Source: Streptomyces lydicus (lineage in GTDB: Bacteria > Actinomycetota > Actinomycetes > Streptomycetales > Streptomycetaceae). Taken from it: a DNA stretch of 64,000 nt. The DNA lies in contig NZ_RDTE01000003.1 in the NCBI RefSeq assembly GCF_004125265.1, forward strand, positions 124,001 through 188,000, given 5' to 3'. The translations under genes were made by a program, and so were the position numbers. The notes under the pieces are model-generated. The model ran no database searches. It saw only the letters and a list, made by a program, of their open reading frames with translations, and was not told where the DNA came from. This document shows, piece after piece, positions 1 through 8,733 of the stretch; position 1 is the stretch's first letter, and each line of letters starts with the position of its first letter.

Positions 1-225
1 GTGGACGTGGCGGACGAGGGGCCGGGCCTTCCCGAGGGCGTGGACGTCTTCGCCCGGCGACACGGCTACGACAGCGACGCCGCCGGCGGCGGGCACGGCA
101 TCGGTCTGGCGCTCGCCCGCTCCCTGGTGGAGGCCGAGGGCGGGCGCCTCCGGGTCTCCAGGAGGGCACCGCACCCCTGCTTCACCTGGCTGGTCGCCGC
201 CGGTACGCGGACGCCCCAGCCCTGA
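1..225 (+). CDS. Sensor histidine kinase, C-terminal end (partial)
   Basis: Only the last 74 residues are in the window; the gene starts to the left. What remains is the end of a GHKL ATPase domain: the G1 box reads VADEGPGLP and the G2 box reads GHGIGLALARSL, followed by EAEGGRLRV, the usual last strand of such kinases. This would be the ATP-binding part of a membrane sensor kinase that phosphorylates a partner regulator outside the window. The GTG at base 1 is an accident of the cut, not a real start. It converges on the leftward ABC permease gene, leaving 24 bp between stops. Confidence 0.8.
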   Translation: MDVADEGPGLPEGVDVFARRHGYDSDAAGGGHGIGLALARSLVEAEGGRLRVSRRAPHPCFTWLVAAGTRTPQP

Positions 226-249
226 CGACCGGTAAGACCCGGGCAGCGG

Positions 250-2895
250 TCACAGCTCCCGCAGCTCCCTCAGCGGTGGCCGCCGGGCATGGCGCACCGC
301 GGCTGTCGCGGCCATGGCAACGGCCGTCGCGACCGCCGCGGCGACGACGCCCAGATAGCCCCACGGCACGGCGAGAGCGGCCGGCGGCGGGTCGAAGACG
401 CCGGACAGGACCTTGACCAGTACCTCGGACAGCGCCCAGCCGAGCACGACCCCGCCGCACGTGCCCGCCACCGCCACCACTGCGGCCTCGCTCCACACGA
501 ACCCGGACTGCTGCCGCCCCCGCGCGCCCAGTACGGAGGCCAGCGCGAGGGTGCGGCGCCGCTCGGCCAGGCCGAGGGCCAGGACCAGACCGCCCGCCGC
601 CGCGCCGAGGGCCAGGGCGAAGCCCAGTTCCACACGGGTGAGACCGCCCAGGTCCACCGCGGTGAGGCTGGATCCGGTGACGGTGCGGGCCGAGGGGAGG
701 TCGGTCACCTGGACGGCGGGACCGAGCACGGACCGCACGCGGTGCGCCACCTCGCGCTGTCCGCTGCCGCCCGTGTCGGCCAGCAGGGTGCTGACCGCGC
801 CGCTGCCGGTCGCCCGGGCCACGTAGGAGGCGTTGGCCACCAGGAAACTGTCCTTGGGGGCGGTCGGGAACTCCTTGACGATGCCGGCGAAGCGGAACTC
901 AACGGGCCGCGACCGGTGGGTGCGGGCGTCCTGGAGGCGCAACCGGAGGTGGTCGCCCGGGTGCAGCTGGAAGTCGTGGGCGGTCTCGGCGCTGACGAGG
1001 AGGGCGTCGGGCTGCCGCTGGAGGCGGTCCATCAGCTGCCGCGCGCTCCCGCCGGAGAAGTAGGCGTCCTGCAGCCGGCCCGCTCCGACGGCCGTGGCCG
1101 GCCGGACTCCGTAGAGGTCCTGGAGGTCGGGGCCGACGTAGGCGAAGCGGTGCTGCAACGGCTCCACGCTGCGCACACCGGGCACGGCCGCCACCCGGGC
1201 CGCGTCGGCCGCCCCCGCGGTGGAGCCGGGGGACGCCGTCACCGTGACATCGGCGCCATTGGTGAGTACCGCGTCGACCCCGGCCTGCTGGTGGTAGGTG
1301 GAGTTGAACACGGCGGTCGAGGCGGCGAAGGCGACGGCCAGCACGAGCAGTACCACCGCCCGCAGCACGGTCCCCCGCTGCCGGGACAGACTGGCCGCGA
1401 CCGTGCCCGACAGCGCACCGGTCATCGGGCGAAGCAGCCGGGTGAGCACCGGCCGCCCGCGCCGCAGGAGCAGGTCCGTCAGCAGCCAGGCCAGCAGCGC
1501 TCCCCCGGCCCACAGCAGCGCCGGTCCGGCGAACGCCCAGTAGTCCACCGACAGGGTGGGGGTGCCTTCGGGCGCGAGGACCAGGGCGTAGTTGGTGCGG
1601 CTGGTGATCGCGAACACGACCAGCGACAACGTCAGCAGCACGGCGGCCACCGCCCACCACAGCGTGCGCGGCACCCGGCGTCGCTCCACCGCGGCCCGTC
1701 CGGCCACCACGGTGACGGCCTTGATGTCGCGGCGGGCCGGCAGCAGCACCGTGCCGCCCGCGATCAGTACGCCGACGGCGAGCGCCGCCAGCGCCCAGCC
1801 GGCGGTGAGGCTGCCGGCCGCACCGAAGGCCGTGCGCCCCAGCAGTGCCGCCACCGCCAGGCCCACCGCCCCGCCGGCGACCGCCACCACCGCGGCCTCC
1901 ACGGCCGCCAGGCTCAGCAGCCTCCCGGCCGAGGCTCCCCGGGTCCGCAGCAGGGACTGTTCCCTGCGCCGTCGCGCGGCACCGGCCCCGGCGACCGCCG
2001 CGGTGAGCGCCCCGGCCAGCACCGCACCGGGCACACCGAGGAACAGGAAGAGCAACTGCGCGTACAGGGCGTCCGAGCGGGCCGCGTCCAGCACCGTGCC
2101 GAGGTTGTCCCCGACCACGCCGGTACCGGCCAGCCGCAGGTCGGTGTGGTGCGCACGGCCGGTCGCCGTCGCGTAGGCGAGGGCCGGGTCAGGCGGCAGG
2201 GCATGGCTGCGGCGTGCGTGGATCTGCGCGTGCACGAGGTCGGGCCGGGCCTTGCCCAGCGGGTCGAAGGCCGTGTGCCAGCGGTGCTGCGGGAGCAGGA
2301 CGACGTTGTCCGGGGGCACGGTCGGCTGGGACTGCGGCGGTGCGCCGACCTTCTGGAACAGCGCATCGGCGTGCGGCAGATCCACCACACCGTCCACCCG
2401 CACCCGCACCGGTGGCAGCCCCGCCCGCCCGACGGCCACCGTGTCGCCGGGGGCCGCGTGCAGGTTCGCGGCGGTCTGCTGGGCCAGCAGCACCCCGTCG
2501 CCGCGTCCGGCCAGCACCCGGATCTCGCCGGGGAACGCCGTACGGTAGCCGGCCGGCAGGCCGAGCACGCTGCCCGGTCCGGTGGTCTGAGAGGTGCCGC
2601 CCGCGGTGGCGCTCAGGCCGCTGGTGGATGCGTAGCCGACGGGGAGTGCCGCCCGGGTGCCCGGCGTGTGGTGAACGGTGTTCAGCACCTGGGGGACATC
2701 GGCGGGGTTGGCCGCCTGTACCTGCCAGTCGACCACGGTCGCGCGTACGGACTGTGCGGTCATGGTGGCGTGGGTGGCGCCGAGGAAGCCGCCGAGCGCC
2801 GCCAGCAGGGCCACCGCGGTGGCCACTCCGGCAGCCACGGCGAGCAGGCGCCCACCGCGCCGGCGCAGCAGACCGTTGAGCCAGATCCTGATCAC
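250..2895 (-). CDS. ABC transporter permease, double FtsX/MacB type
   Basis: An 881-residue permease with an N-terminal membrane segment (about residues 15-40), a large extracytoplasmic region (about 45-280), a helical bundle (about 280-480), a second extracytoplasmic region and three C-terminal helices. This is the duplicated FtsX layout of large actinobacterial permeases. Such proteins do not form a classical import pore; they couple ATP hydrolysis to work on lipoproteins, peptides or envelope substrates outside the membrane. Its start overlaps the stop of the upstream ATPase gene by ATGA, so the two are translationally coupled. It is the last gene of the leftward lipoprotein-ATPase-ATPase-permease operon. 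Substrate unknown. Confidence 0.88.
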   Translation of the reverse strand: MIRIWLNGLLRRRGGRLLAVAAGVATAVALLAALGGFLGATHATMTAQSVRATVVDWQVQAANPADVPQVLNTVHHTPGTRAALPVGYASTSGLSATAGGTSQTTGPGSVLGLPAGYRTAFPGEIRVLAGRGDGVLLAQQTAANLHAAPGDTVAVGRAGLPPVRVRVDGVVDLPHADALFQKVGAPPQSQPTVPPDNVVLLPQHRWHTAFDPLGKARPDLVHAQIHARRSHALPPDPALAYATATGRAHHTDLRLAGTGVVGDNLGTVLDAARSDALYAQLLFLFLGVPGAVLAGALTAAVAGAGAARRRREQSLLRTRGASAGRLLSLAAVEAAVVAVAGGAVGLAVAALLGRTAFGAAGSLTAGWALAALAVGVLIAGGTVLLPARRDIKAVTVVAGRAAVERRRVPRTLWWAVAAVLLTLSLVVFAITSRTNYALVLAPEGTPTLSVDYWAFAGPALLWAGGALLAWLLTDLLLRRGRPVLTRLLRPMTGALSGTVAASLSRQRGTVLRAVVLLVLAVAFAASTAVFNSTYHQQAGVDAVLTNGADVTVTASPGSTAGAADAARVAAVPGVRSVEPLQHRFAYVGPDLQDLYGVRPATAVGAGRLQDAYFSGGSARQLMDRLQRQPDALLVSAETAHDFQLHPGDHLRLRLQDARTHRSRPVEFRFAGIVKEFPTAPKDSFLVANASYVARATGSGAVSTLLADTGGSGQREVAHRVRSVLGPAVQVTDLPSARTVTGSSLTAVDLGGLTRVELGFALALGAAAGGLVLALGLAERRRTLALASVLGARGRQQSGFVWSEAAVVAVAGTCGGVVLGWALSEVLVKVLSGVFDPPPAALAVPWGYLGVVAAAVATAVAMAATAAVRHARRPPLRELREL

Positions 2896-3668
2896 GTCTT
2901 CTCGCCTCCTGAAACCCGCCGGTCCGTGGGGTGGCCGGTCCGGTCGTTCCCCCCGTCACCGGCCTCCGGGCGGATCAGCCGTCCGTCGGCCATGTACCAG
3001 CGGACGTCCAGTTCCCGGGCGATCCGCGGATCATGGGTGGTGACCACCACGGCCGCTCCCAGCTCCCGGGCCGTGCCGAGCAGGACCGCCAGCACCTGAC
3101 GGCCGGTGCTGCGATCCAGCTGACCGGTCGGCTCATCGGCCAGCACGAGCCGGGGCCGGCGCGCCAACACCCGCGCCACGGCGGCGCGTTGGGCCTGCCC
3201 CGCCGACAGCTCGTCCGGCAGACGCCGCACGAGATCGGCCAGGCCGAGGCGGGCGAGGGCCACCTGCGCCCGCTCGTCGGCCTCGGTGTCCGGCACACCG
3301 TCGATCCGCAGCGGCAGCGCGACGTTCTCCGCCACGGTGAGCGGGGGCAGCAGGCTCGGGCCCTGGAAGACGACGCCGATGTGCCGGGCGAGGGTGCCCG
3401 CGTCCGCGCCGTCGAGACCGGGGTGGCTCACCGTGCCCGCGGTGGGCCGGTCCAGACCCGCCATCAGGTGCAGCAGCGTGGACTTGCCCGACCCGGAGGG
3501 CCCCACCACCGCGATCCGGGCGCCGGGCGGGACGTGGCAGTCAAGTCCGTGCACGGCGACGACGGCGCCCGGCCCGCTGCCGTAGGTCCGGGCGACGTCA
3601 TCACAGCGCACCAGGGCCGCATCCATGCGGTGCATGCCGTCAGCGCCCGAAGGAATCTGGGTATGCAT
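2892..3668 (-). CDS. ABC transporter ATP-binding protein (second of two)
   Basis: A 258-residue ATPase of the LolD/MacB class. It has Walker A (GPSGSGKST), a Q-loop (VVFQGPSLLPP), a signature written LSAGQAQRAAVARVLA (A in place of the usual second G of LSGGQ), Walker B (LVLADEPTGQLD) and the H-loop (VVVTTHDPRIA). The start is the ATG at 3668 because it overlaps the stop of the preceding ATPase as TGATG; the open frame runs further upstream but only inside that gene. Its own stop overlaps the permease start by ATGA. Two ATPases for one double-length permease suggest a heterodimeric motor. Confidence 0.88.
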   Translation of the reverse strand: MHTQIPSGADGMHRMDAALVRCDDVARTYGSGPGAVVAVHGLDCHVPPGARIAVVGPSGSGKSTLLHLMAGLDRPTAGTVSHPGLDGADAGTLARHIGVVFQGPSLLPPLTVAENVALPLRIDGVPDTEADERAQVALARLGLADLVRRLPDELSAGQAQRAAVARVLARRPRLVLADEPTGQLDRSTGRQVLAVLLGTARELGAAVVVTTHDPRIARELDVRWYMADGRLIRPEAGDGGNDRTGHPTDRRVSGGEKT

Positions 3669-4330
3669 CAGACCCACCTGCCGTCTCTCAGCCGCAGCAC
3701 CCGGTCGGCGGCGCCGGCCACCGCGCGGCTGTGGGTGACCACGACCACCGCGCATCCCCCCGCGGCGTGCTCCCGCAGCAGGTCCAGCACCCGGCGTTCG
3801 GTACCCGCGTCCACCTCGCCGGTCGGCTCATCGGCGAGCAGCAGTTCGGGAGCGTTCGCCAGGGCGACGGCCAGACCCGCGCGAGCTGCCTCCCCGCCGG
3901 ACAACTCCCCGGGCAGGGCACCGGCGCGCCGGCCGATACCGACCCGCTCCAGCAGCTGATCCGCTCCCGGGCGATGCCGGCCCGGCGCCAGCCGCTGCAC
4001 CAGCGCGAGATTGTCCCGGACGCTGAGGTGGTCCAACAGGTTGCCGGACTGGAAGAGCACCCCGATGTGCCGCGCGCGCAGGTCGACCCGTTCGCCCTCG
4101 GGGCGGTGGCTGAGCCTTCGGCCGGCCACCCGCACCGTTCCGCCGTCCGGCTCGTCGAGCCCTGCCAGGCAGTTCAGCAGGGTGGTCTTCCCCGAGCCGG
4201 ACGGGCCGGTCACCGCGACGGTCTCACCGGGCCCGACCTCCAGTCCGACGCCTTGCAACGCGAACGTCTCCTCCTCGCCGGCCCGGAAGAACCGGTACAA
4301 GGAGCAGGCGCTGAGGACGGGCGCGGCCAT
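3668..4330 (-). CDS. ABC transporter ATP-binding protein (first of two)
   Basis: A 220-residue LolD/MacB-class ATPase with Walker A (GPSGSGKTTLLNCLAGLD), Q-loop (LFQSGNLLDHLSV), signature LSGGEAARAGLAVALA, Walker B (LLLADEPTGEVD) and H-loop (VVVVTHSRAVA). The signature has E where Q is usual, and the signature of the next ATPase is also non-canonical, so each partner could contribute a slightly degenerate site. The ATG at 4330 overlaps the stop of the lipoprotein gene (TGATG), which fixes the start; an ATG nine bases upstream lies inside that gene. It is coupled at both ends to its operon neighbours. Confidence 0.88.
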   Translation of the reverse strand: MAAPVLSACSLYRFFRAGEEETFALQGVGLEVGPGETVAVTGPSGSGKTTLLNCLAGLDEPDGGTVRVAGRRLSHRPEGERVDLRARHIGVLFQSGNLLDHLSVRDNLALVQRLAPGRHRPGADQLLERVGIGRRAGALPGELSGGEAARAGLAVALANAPELLLADEPTGEVDAGTERRVLDLLREHAAGGCAVVVVTHSRAVAGAADRVLRLRDGRWV

Positions 4331-4959
4331 CAGGACCACCGGAAGGAGTCCGTGACGGTCCGCCAGGGGTCGACGTTGTCGGAGCCCATCGGGCCGGAGA
4401 GCGTCAGCACCGCTTCGCCCCGGCCGGTCTTGTAGAACACATACCGCTGGCTGTCCAGGGTGAGGCGCTTGCCGGTCACCGGGTTGGGTGCGGAGTCGGC
4501 GCGGTATTCGGCCAGCACCGCTGTCCCGCCCTTGCGTGGCACCTCGACCACCTTGATCAGCCGGAAGTGGGAGTTCGCGGCGCGCAGGGCCGGAACGTCA
4601 TGGGTGCGGACGGAGTTCACCGTCGGGGCGGTCGTGGTCCGGACGCGGGCCACCCGTACGCTGTTGAACTTGTCGGTGAACACCGTCTCGTGCCCGTGGG
4701 TGGTGCGCGCCCATCCTTCCGGGACCTTCACGGTGAATCCGCCGACGGGCGGCGACCACGGCACGTACACCTGCGAGTCGGGGATGTCGCCGGGCGGGTT
4801 GGAGTCGGCCGGCGGCGGTGGTGTCGGGCCGTGCGGAACCGCCGCTGTGATCGGGCGTGGTGGCGGTGCGGCCGCCGTGGACGAGCAGGCCGCTGCTCCG
4901 GTCACGGTTCCGGTGAGGAGTACGAGACCGGTTGCGGCGGCGGCGAACGGATGACGCAT
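4330..4959 (-). CDS. Secreted lipoprotein, first gene of ABC operon
   Basis: A 209-residue protein with a lipoprotein signal: MRHPF, a hydrophobic stretch, then a lipobox ending GAAAC (Cys about residue 25), followed by a flexible Ala/Pro-rich linker up to about residue 60. The rest resembles small actinobacterial lipoproteins with an LpqN/MttA-like beta fold, but I do not recognise a defined family. The start is the ATG at 4959, which has a GGAGG eight bases upstream; the in-frame GTG at 4968 would overlap that ribosome site. It heads the operon with two ATPases and a permease, so it may be the extracytoplasmic partner or substrate of that transporter. Confidence 0.75.
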   Translation of the reverse strand: MRHPFAAAATGLVLLTGTVTGAAACSSTAAAPPPRPITAAVPHGPTPPPPADSNPPGDIPDSQVYVPWSPPVGGFTVKVPEGWARTTHGHETVFTDKFNSVRVARVRTTTAPTVNSVRTHDVPALRAANSHFRLIKVVEVPRKGGTAVLAEYRADSAPNPVTGKRLTLDSQRYVFYKTGRGEAVLTLSGPMGSDNVDPWRTVTDSFRWS

Positions 4960-4968
4960 GGTGGACAC

Positions 4969-5106
4969 CTCCCGCGGCGAGGGCGGCGGAGGAGGTCCGC
5001 CGCCACGGCGTGCGCCTCTACCCCGACGTTAGGCGTCAGCAGGCCAGGGCCCGCTCTGCGTGGGGTTAGCGCCCGGTTAACACCGTGCCCTTGCGGGGAC
5101 CGGTTG
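4969..5106. promoter_or_regulatory. Likely promoter/operator with 11-bp GGTTA repeats
   Basis: This spacer lies between the kinase stop and the lipoprotein start. GGTTA occurs at 5064-5068 and again at 5075-5079, exactly 11 bp apart, and a related GTTA lies near 5029. Direct repeats one helical turn apart are how OmpR-family regulators usually bind as dimers, so a site for the neighbouring response regulator is plausible. The link is inferred. Confidence 0.4.
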
Positions 5107-6567
5107 TCAGGTTCTGCCGGGGCCGGGAGTATCCGGCACATCCGTCCGAGGCAGCTTGACGACCAGCCGCGCTCCCCCCAGGCCGCCGTCGGCAGGTGCC
5201 GGGTCCGCATCGGCATGGGCTGTGCCGCCGTGGGCGGTGACGACCTTCCCGACGATGGCCAGGCCCAGGCCGGATCCGCCGGCCTCGCGGGAGCGGGCTT
5301 CGTCGAGGCGGGTGAAGCGTTCGAAGACGCGGCTGCGCTGGTCCGCCGGGATGCCGGTGCCGTCGTCGCTGACGGTGAGTTCGACGGTGTCTCCGCTCGC
5401 GGTGAGGGTCACTCGTATCTGCCGTGCGGCGTGCCGGCGGGCGTTGTCCAGAAGATTGCGCACCACCCGGCGCAGCGCCTCGGCATCGCCCCGGACGCGG
5501 CCTGCCGAGACACCACGGGCGTCGATGTCCGTCGGCGTCAGGTCGCGCTGGCGGCGTACCTCTGCGAGGACGACCTCGTCGAGATCGGTGAGGGTGTTCG
5601 GCCGCCGCGCGGCCGGGTCCTCACTGCGGGCCAGCGCCAGCAGATCCTCCACCAACTCGTTCAGTCGAAGGGCGTCTTCCAGCAGCGCCGCGGCAACGAG
5701 CGGATCTCGTTGCGGGTCGGGGTAGGCGGCCATGACCTCCAGTTGGGAGCGGATCGCGGTGAGCGGACTGCGCAGTTCATGAGCCGCGTCGGCGACGAAA
5801 CGCCGCTGGGCGGCGGACGCCTCGTCCAGCCGGGCGAGCATGTCGTTGAGGGTGACGGCCAGGGCGTGCACCTCGTCACGGGAGGCGGGAAGGTCGAGCC
5901 GGCGGTGCAGATCGGTGGCGCTGATGTGGGTGGCCTGGCGGCGCAGCGTTTCCACCGGCCGCAAGGTGCGTCCTGCGGTGCGGTAGATCGTCCAGGCGAC
6001 CAGGACGGTCAGCGCCGGGGCGCCGATGGCAAGGCCGGTGGCCAGGCTGGAGAGTGTGTATTGGGCCTGGTCCAGGGAGACGGCGGCGACGATGGTGGCC
6101 GGGCGGCCGTCAAACTTGGTGGGCTTGCCGGTGACGCGGAAGTCGCCGCCATCGCCGATGCGCAGGTCGTGCAGTGTCTCGGCGTGGCCTTTGGTGAGCC
6201 TGCGCGGCAGCGGATGCGGCAGTCCGCTGGGGGTGCCGGGCTGCGTCTCGTAGTCGGATCTGGCAAGCACTCGTCCGGCGGAGTCCACCACCTCCACCAC
6301 GTCCGCGTCGCCGCCGTTGGAGGGGATCAGTTCCACCAGCTGGTGGTGCTCGATGAGGGATGCGACGTCGGATACGCGCTGCCGGGCTGTTCCGTCCAGG
6401 TTCCTCCACAGCGAGTGCTGCAGCCCGAACAGCAGACCGAGGCTGGCGATGATCATGGCGATGGCAACGATGGAGGTGGCCCACAAGGTCACCCGTGACC
6501 GCATGGTCAACCGACTGGCCGGCCGAGGCCGGCGGGTCGGCACCGGGCCGAGGAACAGGCGGCGCAC
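5107..6567 (-). CDS. Two-component sensor histidine kinase
   Basis: A 486-residue class-I sensor kinase. Membrane helices lie at about residues 24-50 and 171-196 and flank a sensor domain of about 120 residues; HAMP follows (about 197-250). The HisKA box DAAHELRSPLTAIRS carries the phospho-acceptor His263, and the ATPase domain has VSDDGTGIP and GSGLGLAIVGKV. The GTG start lies six bases after the stop of the response regulator gene, so the pair is one transcript. The sensed signal is unknown. The lipoprotein/ABC operon begins 147 bp downstream on the same strand and is a natural candidate target. Confidence 0.9.
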   Translation of the reverse strand: MRRLFLGPVPTRRPRPASRLTMRSRVTLWATSIVAIAMIIASLGLLFGLQHSLWRNLDGTARQRVSDVASLIEHHQLVELIPSNGGDADVVEVVDSAGRVLARSDYETQPGTPSGLPHPLPRRLTKGHAETLHDLRIGDGGDFRVTGKPTKFDGRPATIVAAVSLDQAQYTLSSLATGLAIGAPALTVLVAWTIYRTAGRTLRPVETLRRQATHISATDLHRRLDLPASRDEVHALAVTLNDMLARLDEASAAQRRFVADAAHELRSPLTAIRSQLEVMAAYPDPQRDPLVAAALLEDALRLNELVEDLLALARSEDPAARRPNTLTDLDEVVLAEVRRQRDLTPTDIDARGVSAGRVRGDAEALRRVVRNLLDNARRHAARQIRVTLTASGDTVELTVSDDGTGIPADQRSRVFERFTRLDEARSREAGGSGLGLAIVGKVVTAHGGTAHADADPAPADGGLGGARLVVKLPRTDVPDTPGPGRT

Positions 6568-6573
6568 GCCGGC

Positions 6574-7251
6574 TCAGCCCCCTTTCCCATTGAGCCGGTA
6601 TCCGACTCCACGCACCGTCTCGATCGCTGTGCGGCCGTAGGGGGTGTCAATCTTGCGGCGGAGGTAGCCGACGTACACCTCGACGATGTTGGGATCCCCG
6701 TCGAACCAGGCGTCCCAGACTTCGCTGAGGAGTTCGCTCTTGCTCACCACGGTGTCAGAGTGGCGCAGCAGGAACTCCAGGAGCCCGAATTCGCGCGGAG
6801 TGAGTTCCAAGGCGTTCTCCCCGCGCCCGCAGCGGTGGGCGCCGGGGTCCAGCCACAGGTCCCCGGCGCTCAGCACCGCGGAGCGCTGAGGGGAGCTGCG
6901 GCGCAGCAGGGCGCGGATCCGGGCGAGGAGGACGACGAAGGAGAACGGTTTGGTGAGGTAGTCGTCGGCGCCGAGGTCGAGGGCGTCCGCCTCGTCGTAC
7001 TCACCGTCTTTGGCCGTCAAGATGAGCACCGGTGTGCTCACGTCTTCCGCGCGCAGCGTCCGACAGACGTCGTAGCCGTTGCGGCCGGGCAGCATCAGGT
7101 CCAACACGATCACGGCGTAGGCGTTGTGGCGGGCCAGGATGAGCGCCTTCTCACCGTCCTCGGCGAGGTCCACGGCGAACCCCTCGGCGCGCAGTCCCCG
7201 TTCGACCGCCGCAGCAATGTGTCGCTCGTCCTCGACTACCAGCACGCGCAC
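6574..7251 (-). CDS. OmpR-family response regulator
   Basis: A 225-residue regulator. The receiver domain begins VRVLVVEDER, with phospho-acceptor Asp51 in VLDLMLPGRNG and the conserved Lys in DDYLTKPFSF. A winged-helix DNA-binding domain follows, with TPREFGLLEFL and a recognition wing ending VRGVGYRL. The start is the GTG at 7251: it begins directly with the receiver strand and has GAGGAG at good spacing, while the longer frame adds 27 residues unlike any receiver. It is divergent from the AbrB-family gene across a spacer holding a regularly spaced CTCAG array that it might bind. Confidence 0.92.
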   Translation of the reverse strand: MRVLVVEDERHIAAAVERGLRAEGFAVDLAEDGEKALILARHNAYAVIVLDLMLPGRNGYDVCRTLRAEDVSTPVLILTAKDGEYDEADALDLGADDYLTKPFSFVVLLARIRALLRRSSPQRSAVLSAGDLWLDPGAHRCGRGENALELTPREFGLLEFLLRHSDTVVSKSELLSEVWDAWFDGDPNIVEVYVGYLRRKIDTPYGRTAIETVRGVGYRLNGKGG

Positions 7252-7341
7252 CCAAATCTCCTCGCAACGCGGTGGGGGACAGCCATAAGGCTGATCACCG
7301 GTTTCGAGTCTAGAGGCTCCGCGCCTGGTCACTCGCCTGCT

Positions 7342-7400
7342 CTCAGCGTTCTCTCAGGAAGCCCTCAGCATGCGCTCAGCGGCTCTCAGCAGCAGCTCAG
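7342..7400. promoter_or_regulatory. Array of six CTCAG pentamers at about 11-bp spacing
   Basis: CTCAG starts at 7342, 7353, 7364, 7375, 7385 and 7396, giving steps of 11, 11, 11, 10 and 11 bp, all in one orientation on one face of the helix. The array sits between the divergent response regulator (start 7251) and the AbrB-family membrane protein (start 7488). Phased direct repeats of this kind are typical of cooperative binding by OmpR-family regulators. The protein that binds here is inferred, not shown. Confidence 0.6.
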
Positions 7401-7487
7401 GGGCGTTGCCGCACAGTGGCAAGAGCCGATGTCTTGTGGGACATCCCGTCTCCCGGGACATGCCTCTTGCGAACGAAAGGCGTCCTT

Positions 7488-8699
7488 GTGGCTCCGACTT
7501 CCGCGCTGCAGCGAGAGCACACACCCTCGCCCGGCACCGCGAAGCCCGCCCCACACCCGACCGAACTCCGAACACCCCGTCCGGCCCCCGCCGGGCGCTG
7601 GGCACTGATTGCCGCCGCGGCGTACGCGGCGGGCCTTGCGGCCTCCGCCTTCGGTGTTCCGGCCCCCTACCTCCTGTGCTCTTTGCTGGCCGGCGCCGCG
7701 CTGGCGCTCACCGGCGTAGTGCGTGAGCGCGTGCCTGCCCCGGCGAACCGCACGGCTCAAGCTCTCGTAGGCGCGCTGATGGGCAGCTACCTCACCTGGC
7801 CCGCCCTCACCGCCGCAGCGCCCGTCGCGCTGCCGTTGACCGCGGTCACCGCCGCCACCATCGCACTGAGCGTCGCCGTCGCCTGGTTCCTCGCACGCGG
7901 GGGACGGTTGAGCCGGCCCAGTGCCGTCCTCGGCATGGTGCCGGGCGGTTCAGCGGCGATCGTCACCTGCGCCGACGAGCTCAAAGCCGATGTGCGCATG
8001 GTCGCCTTCACCCAATACCTGCGGGTGGGGCTGGTCGCGACCACCGCGCCCTTGGCCGCCCACTGGCTGGCATCCGCGTCAGCGGCGAGCTCCCCCGGCC
8101 ACGCGGGTAACGGCGGTCAGGGCAGTGGCTTCCTCCCCTTGGTCATGGGCTCCGACCAGCTGACCGGCCTGCTCACCCTCGCCACCGTGTCGGTCGCCGG
8201 CGTCCTGGCCGGCCGTCGGCTGCGGGTGCCCACACCCGCGCTGATCGGCCCCATGCTGGCCGCGCTCGTGGTCACGTTGAGCGGCGCCGTGCCGGGATTC
8301 GCCCCGGCCGGCCTGCTTCAGAACCTCGTCTTCGTCTTCGTCGGCCTCGACGTAGGGGTGCGCTTCACCCGGGAGACGCTCCTTCGCGTGCGGCGTCTGA
8401 TGCCGTCGATCCTGATGGCCATCGCCGCGGTCTGTACTGGCTGCGCGGGACTGGCGTGGCTCTTCGCCAAGCTCACGGGCACTCCCCTCGTCGACTCCTA
8501 CCTCGCCACGACCCCCGGCGGGATCAACGCGGTCCTCGCCACTGCGGTCTCCTCGCATGCGGATGTCGCCTTGATCTCGACAGTGCAGAGCCTGCGGCTG
8601 CTGATCGTCGTGCTGGTGACCCCGGTGATCACACGCTGGTTGACCACCACCCGCCCCGCGGCAACCGGCGCGAGGACCGAGGAGCGGGCACAGACCTGA
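7488..8699 (+). CDS. AbrB-family (PF05145-type) integral membrane protein
   Basis: A 403-residue, strongly hydrophobic protein with about ten membrane helices in two homologous halves. It carries the family's repeated landmarks: LLAGAALAL and the GMVPGGSAAIV segment in the first half, IGPMLAALVV and ATTPGGINAVLA in the second. This family was first noted as putative ammonia monooxygenase/AbrB and is better seen as a transporter or regulator of unknown substrate. The start is the GTG at 7488, with GAAAGG seven bases upstream; the open frame reaches further left without a ribosome site. The CTCAG array upstream suggests control by the divergent two-component pair. Confidence 0.8.
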   Translation: MAPTSALQREHTPSPGTAKPAPHPTELRTPRPAPAGRWALIAAAAYAAGLAASAFGVPAPYLLCSLLAGAALALTGVVRERVPAPANRTAQALVGALMGSYLTWPALTAAAPVALPLTAVTAATIALSVAVAWFLARGGRLSRPSAVLGMVPGGSAAIVTCADELKADVRMVAFTQYLRVGLVATTAPLAAHWLASASAASSPGHAGNGGQGSGFLPLVMGSDQLTGLLTLATVSVAGVLAGRRLRVPTPALIGPMLAALVVTLSGAVPGFAPAGLLQNLVFVFVGLDVGVRFTRETLLRVRRLMPSILMAIAAVCTGCAGLAWLFAKLTGTPLVDSYLATTPGGINAVLATAVSSHADVALISTVQSLRLLIVVLVTPVITRWLTTTRPAATGARTEERAQT

Positions 8700-8733
8700 C
8701 GACTCCTACCCCCCGACCGGGGCCTCGCGGTAT

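Noticed and set aside
289..3099. A 936-codon plus-strand open frame opposite the ABC permease and ATPase genes
   Set aside because: It is the reverse-strand shadow of GC-rich coding sequence; the minus-strand frames contain Walker motifs and membrane helices while this one has only Arg/Gly/Gln-rich filler and no domain.
4567..6498. A 643-codon plus-strand open frame opposite the sensor kinase
   Set aside because: No domain is readable; the kinase on the other strand has full HisKA and ATPase motifs, so this is a shadow.
4330..7251. Two-component pair as CutRS
   Set aside because: The receiver and sensor sequences do not match the CutR/CutS sequences as I remember them; left unnamed.
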